43,518 nt of DNA from an uncultured Porphyromonadaceae bacterium (GCA_947175265.1 CAMWMD010000024.1:1-43518); one strand, 5' to 3'. Shown: positions 8,583-17,411, numbered from the stretch's first letter. The notes: generated by a model not told the origin, from the letters alone. Numbers and translations: made by a program.

Positions 8583-10469
8583 ATGAAAAATCTTAAAAAT
8601 ATATTTCTCGGCTTAGGCGTTGCGGCTTCACTTATCGGCCTCCCCTCTTGTGTGGGCGACCTTGACCTTCAGCCCCGCGACCCGAACGAAAATACAGATG
8701 TATCAAATGATGTCGATGCCGTGTTGGCCGACATCTACCTTAACTTCTCCACTTACGGCGCGAACGGTACCTCTCCCGTCGGTGGCTTCGACGGCGGTAT
8801 GGCCGCTTTCCAGCGCGCTATGTTCATCGCTGAGGAGATCCCTACTGATGAGGCCTCATGGCTCTGGGACCCCGCGGACTATGGTCTCCCTTTCAACGGC
8901 GGTCTCTTCAACCCCGACCAGGGATGTCTTTATGGGTTCTACTCCCGTCTTCTCATCAACATTACACTCTGCAACCAATTCATAAATAACCTGAACAGCG
9001 GTTATTTCGCAAATGTTGATGCTGCGAAATTGCAGAACTACCGTCTCCAGGCCAAGACCCTCTGGGCTGCTTGCTACTACTACATGCTTTCATTCTACGA
9101 TAAGGTGCCTTACGCTGATGAGACCACTCCTGTCGGCGCTGAGCCTGTTCAACTTCCCCGTGCTGAGGTCTACAACCGTGTGACCACTGCCCTCGAGGAT
9201 GTCGTGGCTGCATACGCGGCTGACCAGAAACCTTACTACGGTTTCGTTGGCCTTGACGCCGCTGAGGCTATCCTTGCCAAAATCTATCTCAATGGCGAGG
9301 TATTCTCCGGCACAGGCGACTATGCGAAGTGCTACCAGCACTGTAAGAACATCATCGACCGTCTCGGTAAGGGTGGTTACTACGGCAATGGTCTTGCCCG
9401 CAGTTACAATGCGCTCTTCGGCGCTAACAACGACAAGTATGTTGTCGGCAACGCAGGCAGCGATGTCAATGAGATTATCTGGTCTATCGTAGGTGATAAC
9501 GTCAACCTTACCTCATTCTCCGGCTCAGGCTTCCTCCAGGCGGGTTGGATTGGTACAAACGGTGTCGAAGTCACTTTGGCAAAGCCGACACAGAATGCTT
9601 CCCTCAATGGCACTTATGAGGATACCGATGCAGGTAAGATTGTCTATACCTACGTTGCCGATGCAGAGAAATATGCAAAGGACCTTGAGGACTACAACAA
9701 GATAGCGGATGATAAGAAAGATGCTTGGAAGGCACTCGTCAATGAAGTGATTAACGGCGTTCCTTACTCATTCGATCCTAATCAGGTGGGTTATGTGGCT
9801 CAAGACTGGTATAATGCCGGTTATGGCTGGAAGTGTATGGTGGCCCGCAAGTCGTTCGTGCGCAAGTTCGAATGGGACGACGTGAACATGTCAGACAGCA
9901 AGGACCGTCGTGTCAGCCTCTGGCAGACTTCCGCTCATGGCTTCACCGTGGAGAATATCTCTCTCGTGGGTGACGACTGGGGTAAGAACGGCTACCTCTG
10001 CCCCAAATACTCCAACTGGGCTTACAACGAAGACGGCACTATCAACGAGGCTGAGTCTCCCACAAACATCGGTTCTGCCAAGGGTGACTACGCTGCTATC
10101 CGTCTTGCCGAAATCTACCTGACTGCTGCCGAGGCTATCCTCAATGGCGGCGGTGGCTCTGAGGCAGAGGCTCTCCAGTATGTCAACTATATCCGTCAGC
10201 GTGCGTATGGTGATCCCGTAGGTGACACAAGCCATCAATGGGCTCGTCTCTCTATGCAGGAACTCCGCGACGAGCGTTGCCGCGAGCTCTATCAGGAGAA
10301 CGTTCGCCGTACTGACCTCATCCGCTGGAACCAGTGGTGCACAGGCTATACTTGGGAATGGAAGGGCGGTATCCAGAACGGTACTAACCTCCCCGAGTAC
10401 ACTAAGCTCTATCCTATACCTACCCGTACAATGACCGCTTCAAGCTTCCAGCAGACTACGGGTTATTAA
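8583..10469 (+). CDS. susD: SusD/RagB-family glycan-binding lipoprotein
   Basis: A 628-aa lipoprotein with lipobox LPSC (Cys 23) and the SusD N-terminus DLDLQPRDPNENT. TPR-like helices carry RLQAKTLWAACYYYMLSFYDKVPY, a highly conserved SusD segment, and the C-terminal half has AAIRLAEIYLTAAEAILNGG, ELRDERCRELYQENVRRTDLIRW and the ending LYPIPTRTM. It sits at the cell surface as the lid of the SusC barrel and selects the oligosaccharide. It is longer than the usual 520-580 aa because of inserts in the middle. It is in an operon with susC. Confidence 0.95.
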   Translation: MKNLKNIFLGLGVAASLIGLPSCVGDLDLQPRDPNENTDVSNDVDAVLADIYLNFSTYGANGTSPVGGFDGGMAAFQRAMFIAEEIPTDEASWLWDPADYGLPFNGGLFNPDQGCLYGFYSRLLINITLCNQFINNLNSGYFANVDAAKLQNYRLQAKTLWAACYYYMLSFYDKVPYADETTPVGAEPVQLPRAEVYNRVTTALEDVVAAYAADQKPYYGFVGLDAAEAILAKIYLNGEVFSGTGDYAKCYQHCKNIIDRLGKGGYYGNGLARSYNALFGANNDKYVVGNAGSDVNEIIWSIVGDNVNLTSFSGSGFLQAGWIGTNGVEVTLAKPTQNASLNGTYEDTDAGKIVYTYVADAEKYAKDLEDYNKIADDKKDAWKALVNEVINGVPYSFDPNQVGYVAQDWYNAGYGWKCMVARKSFVRKFEWDDVNMSDSKDRRVSLWQTSAHGFTVENISLVGDDWGKNGYLCPKYSNWAYNEDGTINEAESPTNIGSAKGDYAAIRLAEIYLTAAEAILNGGGGSEAEALQYVNYIRQRAYGDPVGDTSHQWARLSMQELRDERCRELYQENVRRTDLIRWNQWCTGYTWEWKGGIQNGTNLPEYTKLYPIPTRTMTASSFQQTTGY

Positions 10470-10492
10470 TCTAAATCAATTTTCCGAAACAA

Positions 10493-11539
10493 ATGAAAAA
10501 GATATCGATTATATTGGCTATGGTTGCTATGGTGCTCGGTGTCTCTTCCTGCAAGCAGGAGGACGAACCCAAATATCATGCGCCTACAACCTTTACGGTT
10601 AATGAGCCGGCTCTCCAAAATCAGGTATTCCGCTGCGCTGCAGATATGACTGATGCCGAGACATTCAACCTTTTCTGCTCGCAGCCTGACTACGGCTATT
10701 CTGCAATCTGCGAGTATTCAGCACTCGTTTCTCTTAATCCCGATGCTCCTGAGGCTGACTGGATTGCCCTCCCAAACGAGACTCCCACATCCGCTTCCAT
10801 GGCAATCAAGACTTACGAACTCGGTGTCGCTGTCAATCAGTTGCTCAACGTTGAGGATTATGCTGATTTCGTTGACCGCGGAATATACAATAATGAGTAT
10901 AAGGTGTATCTTAAGGCTGTATGCCAGATCCCCTCTATCGAGGGCTCCCGCATCGTAAGTTCCAACTATGTTTGCTACAATAAGGTGATGATCAACTACG
11001 CTGAGAAGAAACCGGCATGGATCTACATCTGCGGTGACGTTGAGAACATCGATACAGGCATGGCTAACGGCTTTACTGCTCCGAGTGTTGCTAACCTTGA
11101 TGCTTATATGAACAACTGGTCGCTCTTCGAGCCTGATGATATGATTGGCGAGAAACTTTATGTCGGCTCATTCTATCTCAATCCGAAGAATCCTGAGGAT
11201 GATAAATTTAAACCGTCTGCTGACAATCCGGAAGGTTCATATAATGCCGGCAATCCCGATGCATGTGCACAGTTCCGCTTCTTCACTGAGTTGCTCGGCT
11301 GGTCACCTGACGCGTCTCTCGGTTCAAATGAGGCTGACTTCTACTGTTTGCCGACTACTGATAAGTGGGAAACCGGTTTCTCTGGCGATATCGTTGCTCA
11401 GGGGCTTGGTAACTGGGGTGTATTCGTTACTGAGAAATCTCCGATCACAATTGTTGTGGACGTCCCCAACCTCAAGATCTTCTATAAGGCAGGTGTTCAC
11501 GAAGTTACATTCGTAGGTCGCGATCCGGAATTCAATTAA
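10493..11539 (+). CDS. SusE-like surface lipoprotein
   Basis: A 348-aa lipoprotein with lipobox VSSC (Cys 20). The mature N-terminus has FTVNEPALQNQVFRC, the pattern of SusE-family immunoglobulin-like first domains (proline-rich FxLNxPA followed by a sentence of beta strands). The C-terminal half (about 170-348) contains WIYICGDVEN and a DACAQFRFFTELLGW segment typical of SusE/SusF starch-binding-like modules. It follows susD by 23 bp, so it is translated from the same message. Expected role: an accessory glycan-binding protein at the surface. Ligand cannot be read from the sequence. Confidence 0.8.
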   Translation: MKKISIILAMVAMVLGVSSCKQEDEPKYHAPTTFTVNEPALQNQVFRCAADMTDAETFNLFCSQPDYGYSAICEYSALVSLNPDAPEADWIALPNETPTSASMAIKTYELGVAVNQLLNVEDYADFVDRGIYNNEYKVYLKAVCQIPSIEGSRIVSSNYVCYNKVMINYAEKKPAWIYICGDVENIDTGMANGFTAPSVANLDAYMNNWSLFEPDDMIGEKLYVGSFYLNPKNPEDDKFKPSADNPEGSYNAGNPDACAQFRFFTELLGWSPDASLGSNEADFYCLPTTDKWETGFSGDIVAQGLGNWGVFVTEKSPITIVVDVPNLKIFYKAGVHEVTFVGRDPEFN

Positions 11540-11552
11540 TGTCTTTACGGTT

Positions 11553-11584
11553 GCGGGGAAGCATGGTTTTCCCCCCTTCCCCGC
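11553..11584 (+). other. Intercistronic stem-loop between susE-like and susF-like genes
   Basis: A perfect 9-bp GC-rich stem GCGGGGAAG (11553-11561) with CTTCCCCGC (11576-11584), loop 14 nt, no T-run after it. More likely a stabilising or processing element in the operon mRNA than a terminator. Confidence 0.55.
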
Positions 11585-11618
11585 CACCGTCTCGTTAATT
11601 TTAACAGAAACAACAGCA

Positions 11619-13112
11619 ATGAAAAAGATAAAATTATTTTCAGCATTGGCTCTGACGCTGGCTTTGGCTGCTTGCGACGACTTCGATCTGCCCAATCCTC
11701 CCGGCCAGACCAATACCGATCCGGAAGCCTATTTCGAGAACTCTAATCTCGTGATGGCTCCCAACAGTGAGGCTATCAACCTTACTGCGGCTAATGAGGC
11801 CAACCAGTATGTGACTGTAGCCAATATCACTTCTCTCGAGAACTTCCCCGAAGGTTATACCTTGGAGGTGGATATGGAGGTCGGAAATGACAACTCATTC
11901 TCAAAGACAACCACTCTCTCCACAGTAATCGAAGGTGATGCCGTGACTGTAAACCCGAACCTCCTCAATGGTGCTATCCAGAGCGTGATCACCAAGAAGC
12001 CCGGTACGTATGACGTTAGTTCCCGTCTTGCCGCTTACGCTGTGAGAAACAACACTCGTATACGTCTCGGCGGTCTTAACAACTACTACCTCACTGAGGC
12101 TCTCAATGTGAAGACATTCGATGCTGCAAAGGTTATTGAGGATTCTTACTATCTCGTGCCCTGTTCAGCTGACGGCACACCCGACATGAGTGCTGCTATC
12201 CTGATGAACAACACTGCCGGCGCAGGCGTTTCAGCATACGATAATCCTGAGTTCGCTATCAAGATTGAATCTCCCGTTCCTGACGGCTACTTCTTCAAGA
12301 TCGCTCCCCAGTCGGCTATGACTGCCGGTTCTGCCGCTACTCTCTTCGGCGCTAACCCCGCGGCTGACGGCATGAGCGGTAAACTCGGTGCTGACTATGG
12401 CGTTGGCCATATCTCAATAACCGGTGACGTGCTTGTGACAATCAACATGGAGCAGGATTCATACACTGTGAACTATGCGTTTGAGGTGCTATATCCCTTC
12501 TCAGGTTCTACAGCAGCCGATAAGTTGATGCTCCTCTACACTACCAACTACATCAACTATTCAGGTGTAGCGGCAATCAACAACCAGTGGTTCCTTGGCG
12601 CTAAACCCGATAAGAAAGCTGAGCCTATCTTCCGCCAGAGCGATGCCGAGGAGGCTGTGATAAGTGAGGATGGTCTCGTGATGACAGGTCTCCTTACAAG
12701 TGATCAGACTGCTTCTCAGATTAAGACTCCCGTTAGAGGTAACCACCTCTACTGGGTTGACGTCAACCTCGTTCAGCTCACTTACTCAATGACAGCCCTT
12801 AATCAATTGTCTCTCATCGGTAATCATAATGGATGGAGTCATGACACATCTATTGATCTCACAGCATCCAAAGACTTGAAGACTTGGACTGCCACAGATG
12901 TAGATCTTGATGGTGGTTGCAAGATTGCTGCCAACAAGGTTTGGGGCGACGTTGATTTCGGTGGTGTGCCGGCAGGTACTGATTCAGCAGGCAATCTTGT
13001 CTATAACCTTTCAATGAAGGGTTCAGATATGGATATCCCGTCAGGTAAGTATGATGTCAAGATTGATTTCAGCCATCAGCCTTATGTAATGACTCTGACA
13101 AAGAAAAATTGA
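11619..13112 (+). CDS. SusF/SusE-like surface glycan-binding lipoprotein
   Basis: A 497-aa lipoprotein: MKKIKLFSALALTLALAAC lipobox (Cys 19), then an extended DDFDLPNPPGQTNTDPEAYF linker. Two immunoglobulin-like regions (about 35-150 and 155-280) precede a module at about 290-390 and a C-terminal module with LIGNHNGWSHDTSIDLT (about 400-416), matching the SusE/F starch-binding domain pattern in which aromatic residues stack on glucose units. It is the fourth and last gene of the operon before the terminator at 13139. Like the preceding lipoprotein, it would tether glycan at the surface for SusCD. Confidence 0.8.
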   Translation: MKKIKLFSALALTLALAACDDFDLPNPPGQTNTDPEAYFENSNLVMAPNSEAINLTAANEANQYVTVANITSLENFPEGYTLEVDMEVGNDNSFSKTTTLSTVIEGDAVTVNPNLLNGAIQSVITKKPGTYDVSSRLAAYAVRNNTRIRLGGLNNYYLTEALNVKTFDAAKVIEDSYYLVPCSADGTPDMSAAILMNNTAGAGVSAYDNPEFAIKIESPVPDGYFFKIAPQSAMTAGSAATLFGANPAADGMSGKLGADYGVGHISITGDVLVTINMEQDSYTVNYAFEVLYPFSGSTAADKLMLLYTTNYINYSGVAAINNQWFLGAKPDKKAEPIFRQSDAEEAVISEDGLVMTGLLTSDQTASQIKTPVRGNHLYWVDVNLVQLTYSMTALNQLSLIGNHNGWSHDTSIDLTASKDLKTWTATDVDLDGGCKIAANKVWGDVDFGGVPAGTDSAGNLVYNLSMKGSDMDIPSGKYDVKIDFSHQPYVMTLTKKN

Positions 13113-13138
13113 TACTGATATAATTAATTTCAAATAAA

Positions 13139-13178
13139 AAATTCCCGACCGGTTAAAGCACCGGCCGGGAATTTTTTT
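13139..13178 (+). terminator. Rho-independent terminator of the sus-like operon
   Basis: A 13-14-bp stem ATTCCCGACCGGT (13141-13153) and ACCGGCCGGGAAT (13160-13172) with one A·C mismatch and a short loop, followed by seven T. Flanking A-run makes it potentially bidirectional. Confidence 0.92.
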
Positions 13179-13721
13179 CTCTTTCTTCCTAAATGATCCT
13201 TATTTTTTCATTGTAGAATATGACACCATTTTTATTCCCGCCTACTATCTTTGTGACCAATTGTATCTGAACTCATCTTATACTCCTTAAATCTCTCGTT
13301 TTACTGCAAATTTCGAAATTTCGCATTTTTTTATTTTTTGGAACGGAACGGAATTTCCATGATTTTTCGATTTTTTACCCTTAAATTCGTCGATTAATCG
13401 CTATCTCTTAGTTTATTATGATTCATGCCATATCCTGCAAAACGTTCCACCCCTGAAACGATTCCGGAACGATTCACCCTCCTGATATTATCTTACAATT
13501 CTGAGAGCGGAGTAAGTTTTTTTAGAAAAAGTTCTAATTATTTTGTAAAATTAAAAAAATGTTCTTAACTTTGCGGAGCATAAAAGGCAAGGTTCTCATC
13601 CATGAAAAACGGAGATTCCACCCTTTTTAATGCTGTTGCCGAATCTTTCCACGAGGCGACATCTGCTTAACTAAGAGATAAACAAACAAAATATTTTAAC
13701 TAACTTAAAATCTACTTCAGA
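13179..13721 (+). promoter_or_regulatory. Promoter region of the 13722 gene; otherwise non-coding
   Basis: No convincing gene in this gap of over 500 bp. The promoter is TTTG (13542-13545), 20 bp, TAACTTTG (13566-13573), a perfect consensus, leaving a leader of about 140 nt. Upstream, possible operator-like elements are the palindrome CGATTAATCG (about 13390) and a direct repeat ACGATTC-N4-ACGATTC (about 13458-13475). The region 13300-13400 is very AT-rich. Confidence 0.65.
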
Positions 13722-14633
13722 ATGAAGAAATTTTACGCTCTCGCAGCTGCAGCCTTCATGGCAGTTTCAGCTTTCGCACAGAATGGTGCTCCCCTCTACG
13801 CTACCGGTGCCGGTCCCGCTTTCGAACCCGCATGGTCTCCTAAAGCTCCTGCAGTGTTCAAATATGCTGACGGTGTATATACTCTTGAACTCGAAGGTCT
13901 CACCCAGTTTAAGATTTCTACTGCATCAGGAGTTGATGCAGAAGGTGATGGTTGGGTAGAGTTCAATGGTGGTGTATACGGTTGTAATTATGGCACCGAA
14001 CTGGGTGTTGCAGTTGCACTGGAAGCAGGTTTCGAGAACAATATTGAGACTCCCGGAGCAGGTGACTACACTGTAACCGTAGCAGGCGACCTCTCTACTA
14101 TTACTCTCACAGCAAAGGGAGAAATTGACACTTCTTTCCCCGCTGTATATGTTCGCGGTGGTATGAATGGCTGGGGTGTTGATGAGGCATGGCAGATGAA
14201 GGAAGTTGTTCCTGAGACTGTGTTCTCTATCACTGTTCCTGCTCCTATAGTTGCTGGCGACGAATTTAAATTCGCTGACGATGCATGGAATAAGATTAAC
14301 TGCGGTGGTGACGGCGAGGCTATAATGGTTGATACCGAAACTGAGGTATTCAACGGTGGCAACCCCAAAAATATCAAACTCGAAGAGGAATTCGACGGCA
14401 CTATCTGGTTGAACCTCAACCTCGACGGCGCTGCTTACGTTTACTTCGACACAACTGGTGGTGAGGATGTTCCCGAATGGGTAACTGACGCTCTCGCAGG
14501 TGTGAAGGGTGTTGAGGTTGACAACAACGTTGCTCCTGTTTACTACAACCTCCAGGGCATCAAGGTTGCTAATCCTGAGAATGGCATCTTCATCCAGGTG
14601 AAGGGCAACAAAGTTTCTAAAGTGGTTCGCTAA
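13722..14633 (+). CDS. Secreted protein with two SusE/F-like binding modules and a C-terminal sorting-type tail
   Basis: A 303-aa protein with a classical signal peptide (MKKFYALAAAAFMAVSAFA, cleavage near AFA-Q). Two similar beta modules follow: about 25-135 and about 140-245; the second has VYVRGGMNGWGVDEAWQM and FKFADDAWNKINCGG, the aromatic pattern of SusE/F-type starch-binding domains. The C-terminus VYYNLQGIKVANPENGIFI plus a basic end resembles the conserved tail domain of many Prevotella/Muribaculaceae secreted proteins, possibly a type IX secretion signal. It has its own strong promoter and terminator, so it is separate from the upstream operon. A glycan-binding role is inferred; no catalytic domain is present. 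Confidence 0.7.
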   Translation: MKKFYALAAAAFMAVSAFAQNGAPLYATGAGPAFEPAWSPKAPAVFKYADGVYTLELEGLTQFKISTASGVDAEGDGWVEFNGGVYGCNYGTELGVAVALEAGFENNIETPGAGDYTVTVAGDLSTITLTAKGEIDTSFPAVYVRGGMNGWGVDEAWQMKEVVPETVFSITVPAPIVAGDEFKFADDAWNKINCGGDGEAIMVDTETEVFNGGNPKNIKLEEEFDGTIWLNLNLDGAAYVYFDTTGGEDVPEWVTDALAGVKGVEVDNNVAPVYYNLQGIKVANPENGIFIQVKGNKVSKVVR

Positions 14634-14664
14634 GAAACAGACATAGCAATCAGCTATAAAAATA

Positions 14665-14699
14665 AAAAGCCGCTTCCATAGCCGGAAGCGGCTTTTTTG
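14665..14699 (+). terminator. Rho-independent terminator after the 13722 gene
   Basis: Perfect 11-bp stem AAGCCGCTTCC (14667-14677) with GGAAGCGGCTT (14684-14694), 6-nt loop, followed by a T-run. Confidence 0.92.
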
Positions 14700-14745
14700 A
14701 TAAAGTAGTTTATCAAAATTATTCTTAAAATAATTAATCCTCCAG

Positions 14746-14790
14746 TGTCAGGTAGCAATCCTTCTATGTTAGCAGGTAGCATTCCTCCTG
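14746..14790. repeat. Two degenerate 21-24-bp repeats ahead of the left palindrome
   Basis: TGTCAGGTAGCAATCCTTCTA (split as TGTCAGG + TAGCAATCCTTCTA) at 14746-14766 and TGTTAGCAGG + TAGCATTCCTCCTG at 14767-14790 are imperfect copies, and the palindrome begins with the same TGTTAG. They look like truncated REP left ends; each contains GTAG, the tetranucleotide that heads enterobacterial REPs, though that similarity may be chance. Confidence 0.55.
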
Positions 14791-14833
14791 TGTTAGAGTG
14801 TATAAAGCCATGGCTTTATACACTCTAACACAG
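14788..14833. repeat. REP-like perfect palindrome, left copy
   Basis: A 46-bp perfect inverted repeat centred on GCCATGGC (centre 14810/14811). Half-site core: TGTGTTAGAGTG then TATAAAGCCA. It lies 61 bp upstream of the RAYT gene and matches the right copy (16005-16054) except at three positions, each changed on both arms. Confidence 0.93.
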
Positions 14834-14894
14834 AAATCTAAGAAATTTGCATTCCTATATTTTTGTTATTTAGAATCTTCCAATTTTATCAACA

Positions 14895-15926
14895 ATGCCG
14901 GATAGAGAAGAAATAATTCTTTCGGATGAGAATCTGGAATCCTTATTGCAAGTTAATAAGGAAGAAACACCTTGGTGGAGTAGGGGTGTCATACACTCAC
15001 AATTACGCCGGTCCTTTAATCATGATTATAAACGTCCGGGGGTATATTTGATTACAGTCCTCAAAAATGACTCCACTCCGATATTCTCCACTCTTCAAGG
15101 CAATCCTTCAGACCCGAATCGGAGATGTTATGCAGTCCCGAGTACGACAGGTAGAATGATTGTTGATGCAGTCAGTGAATTCAATCGTAGAAATAGGGGC
15201 GTGCTTCAAATCAGGCATTATGTGATCATGCCTGATCATCTTCATTTTACGGTCAGAGTGTCGATAGAATTGGATTTTCATTTAGGGATATATCTCAGTT
15301 ATTTCTTCAAGGATTGCTCTCACCGCCTTTGGAAATTCCAAAATGAGAAAGGAGAATCATTTTTCAAAAAGGGTTATAATGATAAGATTCTCTATCAATA
15401 TGAACAATGGGAAATTTGGGATGAATATATAGTTGATAATCCCCGGAGAGCTCTTCTAAGGCAGCTTTATCCGGAATTTTATCATAATGGAGAAATCAAG
15501 AAAGAAGATGGGAAGCGATTTAACTGTTATGGTAATATTCCCTTAATATCTTATCCTGAGAAGGTCGTGGTCAGATATACAAGCAGACGCTCACGGAAGG
15601 ATAATATTGCTCGCAATATGATTTGCCGTGAATTAGCTCAGGAGGGTTTTGTGCTCGTCTCACCTTTTGTTCATGGTATGGAGAAGGAATTATGGAAAGA
15701 AGGGTTAGAAAAGGGTTGGAAGATGATAAGGATTATTGAGAATGCTTACGAGAAAAGACGGCATCCCTCAAAGACAATGCATGAATATTGCTCTACTGGA
15801 AATCTTTTGTTGGTTTCATTAAGAAGGATTGGGGAGCGTAGCAGTCCGAATCTAAGCAAGAGAGATATCTGTATGGAAATGAATGCCCTCGCCGAGAGTA
15901 TAGTTTCGGCGCAATGGAGATATTAA
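14895..15926 (+). CDS. REP-associated tyrosine transposase (RAYT, Y1/HUH family)
   Basis: A 343-aa protein of the TnpA_REP/Y1_Tnp group, single-strand DNA transposases that recognise REP hairpins. The family core is clear: PGVYLITV (48-55), the HUH motif in RHYVIMPDHLHFTV (His 115 and His 117), then FFKKGYNDKIL (157-166) and DEYIVDNPRRALL (176-188), where Tyr 178 is the probable nucleophile. A C-terminal extension (about 190-343) is longer than in minimal RAYTs and unannotated. The gene is bracketed by inverted palindromes at 14788 and 16005, as expected of a RAYT with its substrates, and is visibly more AT-rich than the neighbouring genes, suggesting acquisition. No frameshift, so it may be active. 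Such genes are usually domesticated single copies. Confidence 0.9.
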   Translation: MPDREEIILSDENLESLLQVNKEETPWWSRGVIHSQLRRSFNHDYKRPGVYLITVLKNDSTPIFSTLQGNPSDPNRRCYAVPSTTGRMIVDAVSEFNRRNRGVLQIRHYVIMPDHLHFTVRVSIELDFHLGIYLSYFFKDCSHRLWKFQNEKGESFFKKGYNDKILYQYEQWEIWDEYIVDNPRRALLRQLYPEFYHNGEIKKEDGKRFNCYGNIPLISYPEKVVVRYTSRRSRKDNIARNMICRELAQEGFVLVSPFVHGMEKELWKEGLEKGWKMIRIIENAYEKRRHPSKTMHEYCSTGNLLLVSLRRIGERSSPNLSKRDICMEMNALAESIVSAQWRY

Positions 15927-15940
15927 TCAGTAGGCTCTTA

Positions 15941-16003
15941 TGTGAAGGGAAAGGGAAAGAAGAGAGAAGAGATAGGATGGAAGAGAGGGAAGAGGAGAGG
16001 AAA
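15941..16003. other. 63-bp nearly pure purine tract
   Basis: Between the RAYT stop and the right palindrome the plus strand is almost only A and G (GAAGGGAAAGGGAAAGAAG and similar, continuing with few pyrimidines). It may be an H-DNA or strand-opening element, or simply unconstrained. No gene. Confidence 0.6.
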
Positions 16004-16004
16004 T

Positions 16005-16054
16005 TATTGTGTCAGTGTGTAGAAAGCCATGGCTTTCTACACACTGACACAATA
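16005..16054. repeat. REP-like perfect palindrome, right copy
   Basis: A 50-bp perfect inverted repeat centred on GCCATGGC (centre 16029/16030). Half-site core: TGTGTCAGTGTG then TAGAAAGCCA. Its outer flank ATAGGAAT (16052-16059) mirrors the outer flank ATTCCT (14781-14786) of the left copy, so the two elements face each other in inverted orientation around the RAYT gene. It ends 36 bp before the phosphatase start codon. Confidence 0.93.
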
Positions 16055-16089
16055 GGAATCAAGATCAATAATAATCAAGAATAATTATC

Positions 16090-17382
16090 GTGAAGAATTT
16101 ATTTTTATCTTTAACTTTGTTGGCATTAGGGTCGGCTTTACAGGCCTCCGCAGAAACTCCTTCTGCTCATCAGCTGTCGGGAAATCTTATGGCTTATCCA
16201 TACGTGGAGAATGAGCCGCCGGCTCAAACGCCCCCTCCCGCAGGATATGAGCCTTTCCATCTTGAGCATTACGGCCGGCACGGGAGCCGATGGCTTATCG
16301 GTGGCAACGATTATCTGATTCCGGTGCAAAGACTCGAAAGCGCGGAGAGAAACGGTAAACTCACGCCTTTGGGCGATAGCGTGCTCCACGCGCTGCGCGA
16401 GATTGAGCAGGCTTCACATCAGCGGCTCGGTGAACTGTCAGACAAGGGTGCCATTCAACATCAGGCGATAGGAAGACGTATGGCCCGCAATTATCCGGAA
16501 ATCTTCAACGGAGATGCCGATATCGATGCGAAGGCTACGGTCGTAATCCGCTGCATCCTCTCCATGGCGAATGCACTTGAGGGGATTAAGGAGGTGGCGC
16601 CTGAAGTGAAGCCGACGAAAGATGCCAGCTATGCCGACATGTGGTTTATGAATTACGATGACAAACCGGCCTGGCCAATCAAGGACAAGGCTGAGGAGAC
16701 GGTAGTCAAGGAATTCAAGGAGAGGCACAACGCCGGGGATGCGTGGCTGTCACGGCTCGTCACCGACCCGAAATTCGCCGCAGACAGTGTCGCTCCCGGT
16801 ATTATGCCTTACCTTTACTGGGTGCTCGCCAACACCCAGAGCCACACTGGCCAGCCTTGGCTTCTCGAGGAGGTGTTCACAAACGATGAACTCAAGGAGA
16901 TATGGAAAGGGGGAAATGCCTTTTGGTTCATTCACGGCGGCCACACCGAACTGACCAGACACAGGCTCCCTTACGTGCAGCGCAATCTTCTACGCCGTAT
17001 CATCAACCGCACGGATTCGGCCGTTGTCGCCGACCGTCCGGGTGCGAACCTCCGTTACGGGCACGACGGAATATTGCTCAATGCCATTGTCCTTATGGAA
17101 CTCGGTCACTATGGCGAGGAAATCAATGACCTGGAGACCCTCGATGCCCGCAACTGGCGCGATTACGACATAATACCCATGGCGGGTAATTTCCAACTCG
17201 TGTTCTACCGTCCCGACAGCCGTAAGGGTGCGAAGGATGAGGATGTGCTCGTGAAAGCGATGATCAACGAGAGGGAGGTGACTCTGCCGGGCACTCCCGT
17301 GAGTGGCCCCTATTACCGCTGGAGCGATGTCCGCAAATACTGGCTCGACAAACTGGCAGCGTTTAAGGAAATTGAAAATTGA
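16090..17382 (+). CDS. Secreted histidine acid phosphatase, MINPP/phytase-like
   Basis: A 430-aa exported enzyme starting at GTG; the GTG is chosen because it gives a complete signal peptide (MKNLFLSLTLLALGSALQASA, cleaved near residue 21). The branch-2 histidine phosphatase signature is HYGRHGSRW (RHGxR, catalytic His 64) and the distal HD motif is RYGHDG (His 325, Asp 326) that supplies the proton donor. Such Bacteroidales proteins are related to multiple inositol polyphosphate phosphatase and can remove phosphate from phytate in the periplasm or at the surface; substrate here is inferred. The gene starts just after the right REP palindrome, which would fall in its leader. Its stop codon lies inside an AAATTGA heptamer pair. 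Confidence 0.82.
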   Translation: MKNLFLSLTLLALGSALQASAETPSAHQLSGNLMAYPYVENEPPAQTPPPAGYEPFHLEHYGRHGSRWLIGGNDYLIPVQRLESAERNGKLTPLGDSVLHALREIEQASHQRLGELSDKGAIQHQAIGRRMARNYPEIFNGDADIDAKATVVIRCILSMANALEGIKEVAPEVKPTKDASYADMWFMNYDDKPAWPIKDKAEETVVKEFKERHNAGDAWLSRLVTDPKFAADSVAPGIMPYLYWVLANTQSHTGQPWLLEEVFTNDELKEIWKGGNAFWFIHGGHTELTRHRLPYVQRNLLRRIINRTDSAVVADRPGANLRYGHDGILLNAIVLMELGHYGEEINDLETLDARNWRDYDIIPMAGNFQLVFYRPDSRKGAKDEDVLVKAMINEREVTLPGTPVSGPYYRWSDVRKYWLDKLAAFKEIEN

Positions 17383-17389
17383 AATTCTA
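17369..17389. repeat. Short heptamer run AAATTGA (family R3) spanning a stop codon
   Basis: AAATTGA, AAATTGA, then the degenerate AATTCTA. The TGA at 17380-17382 is the phosphatase stop. The same motif spans the stop of the Smr gene at 21863 and appears in reverse at 20661. Confidence 0.6.
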
Positions 17390-17411
17390 AAATCCGGAAT
17401 CGGAATCCGAT

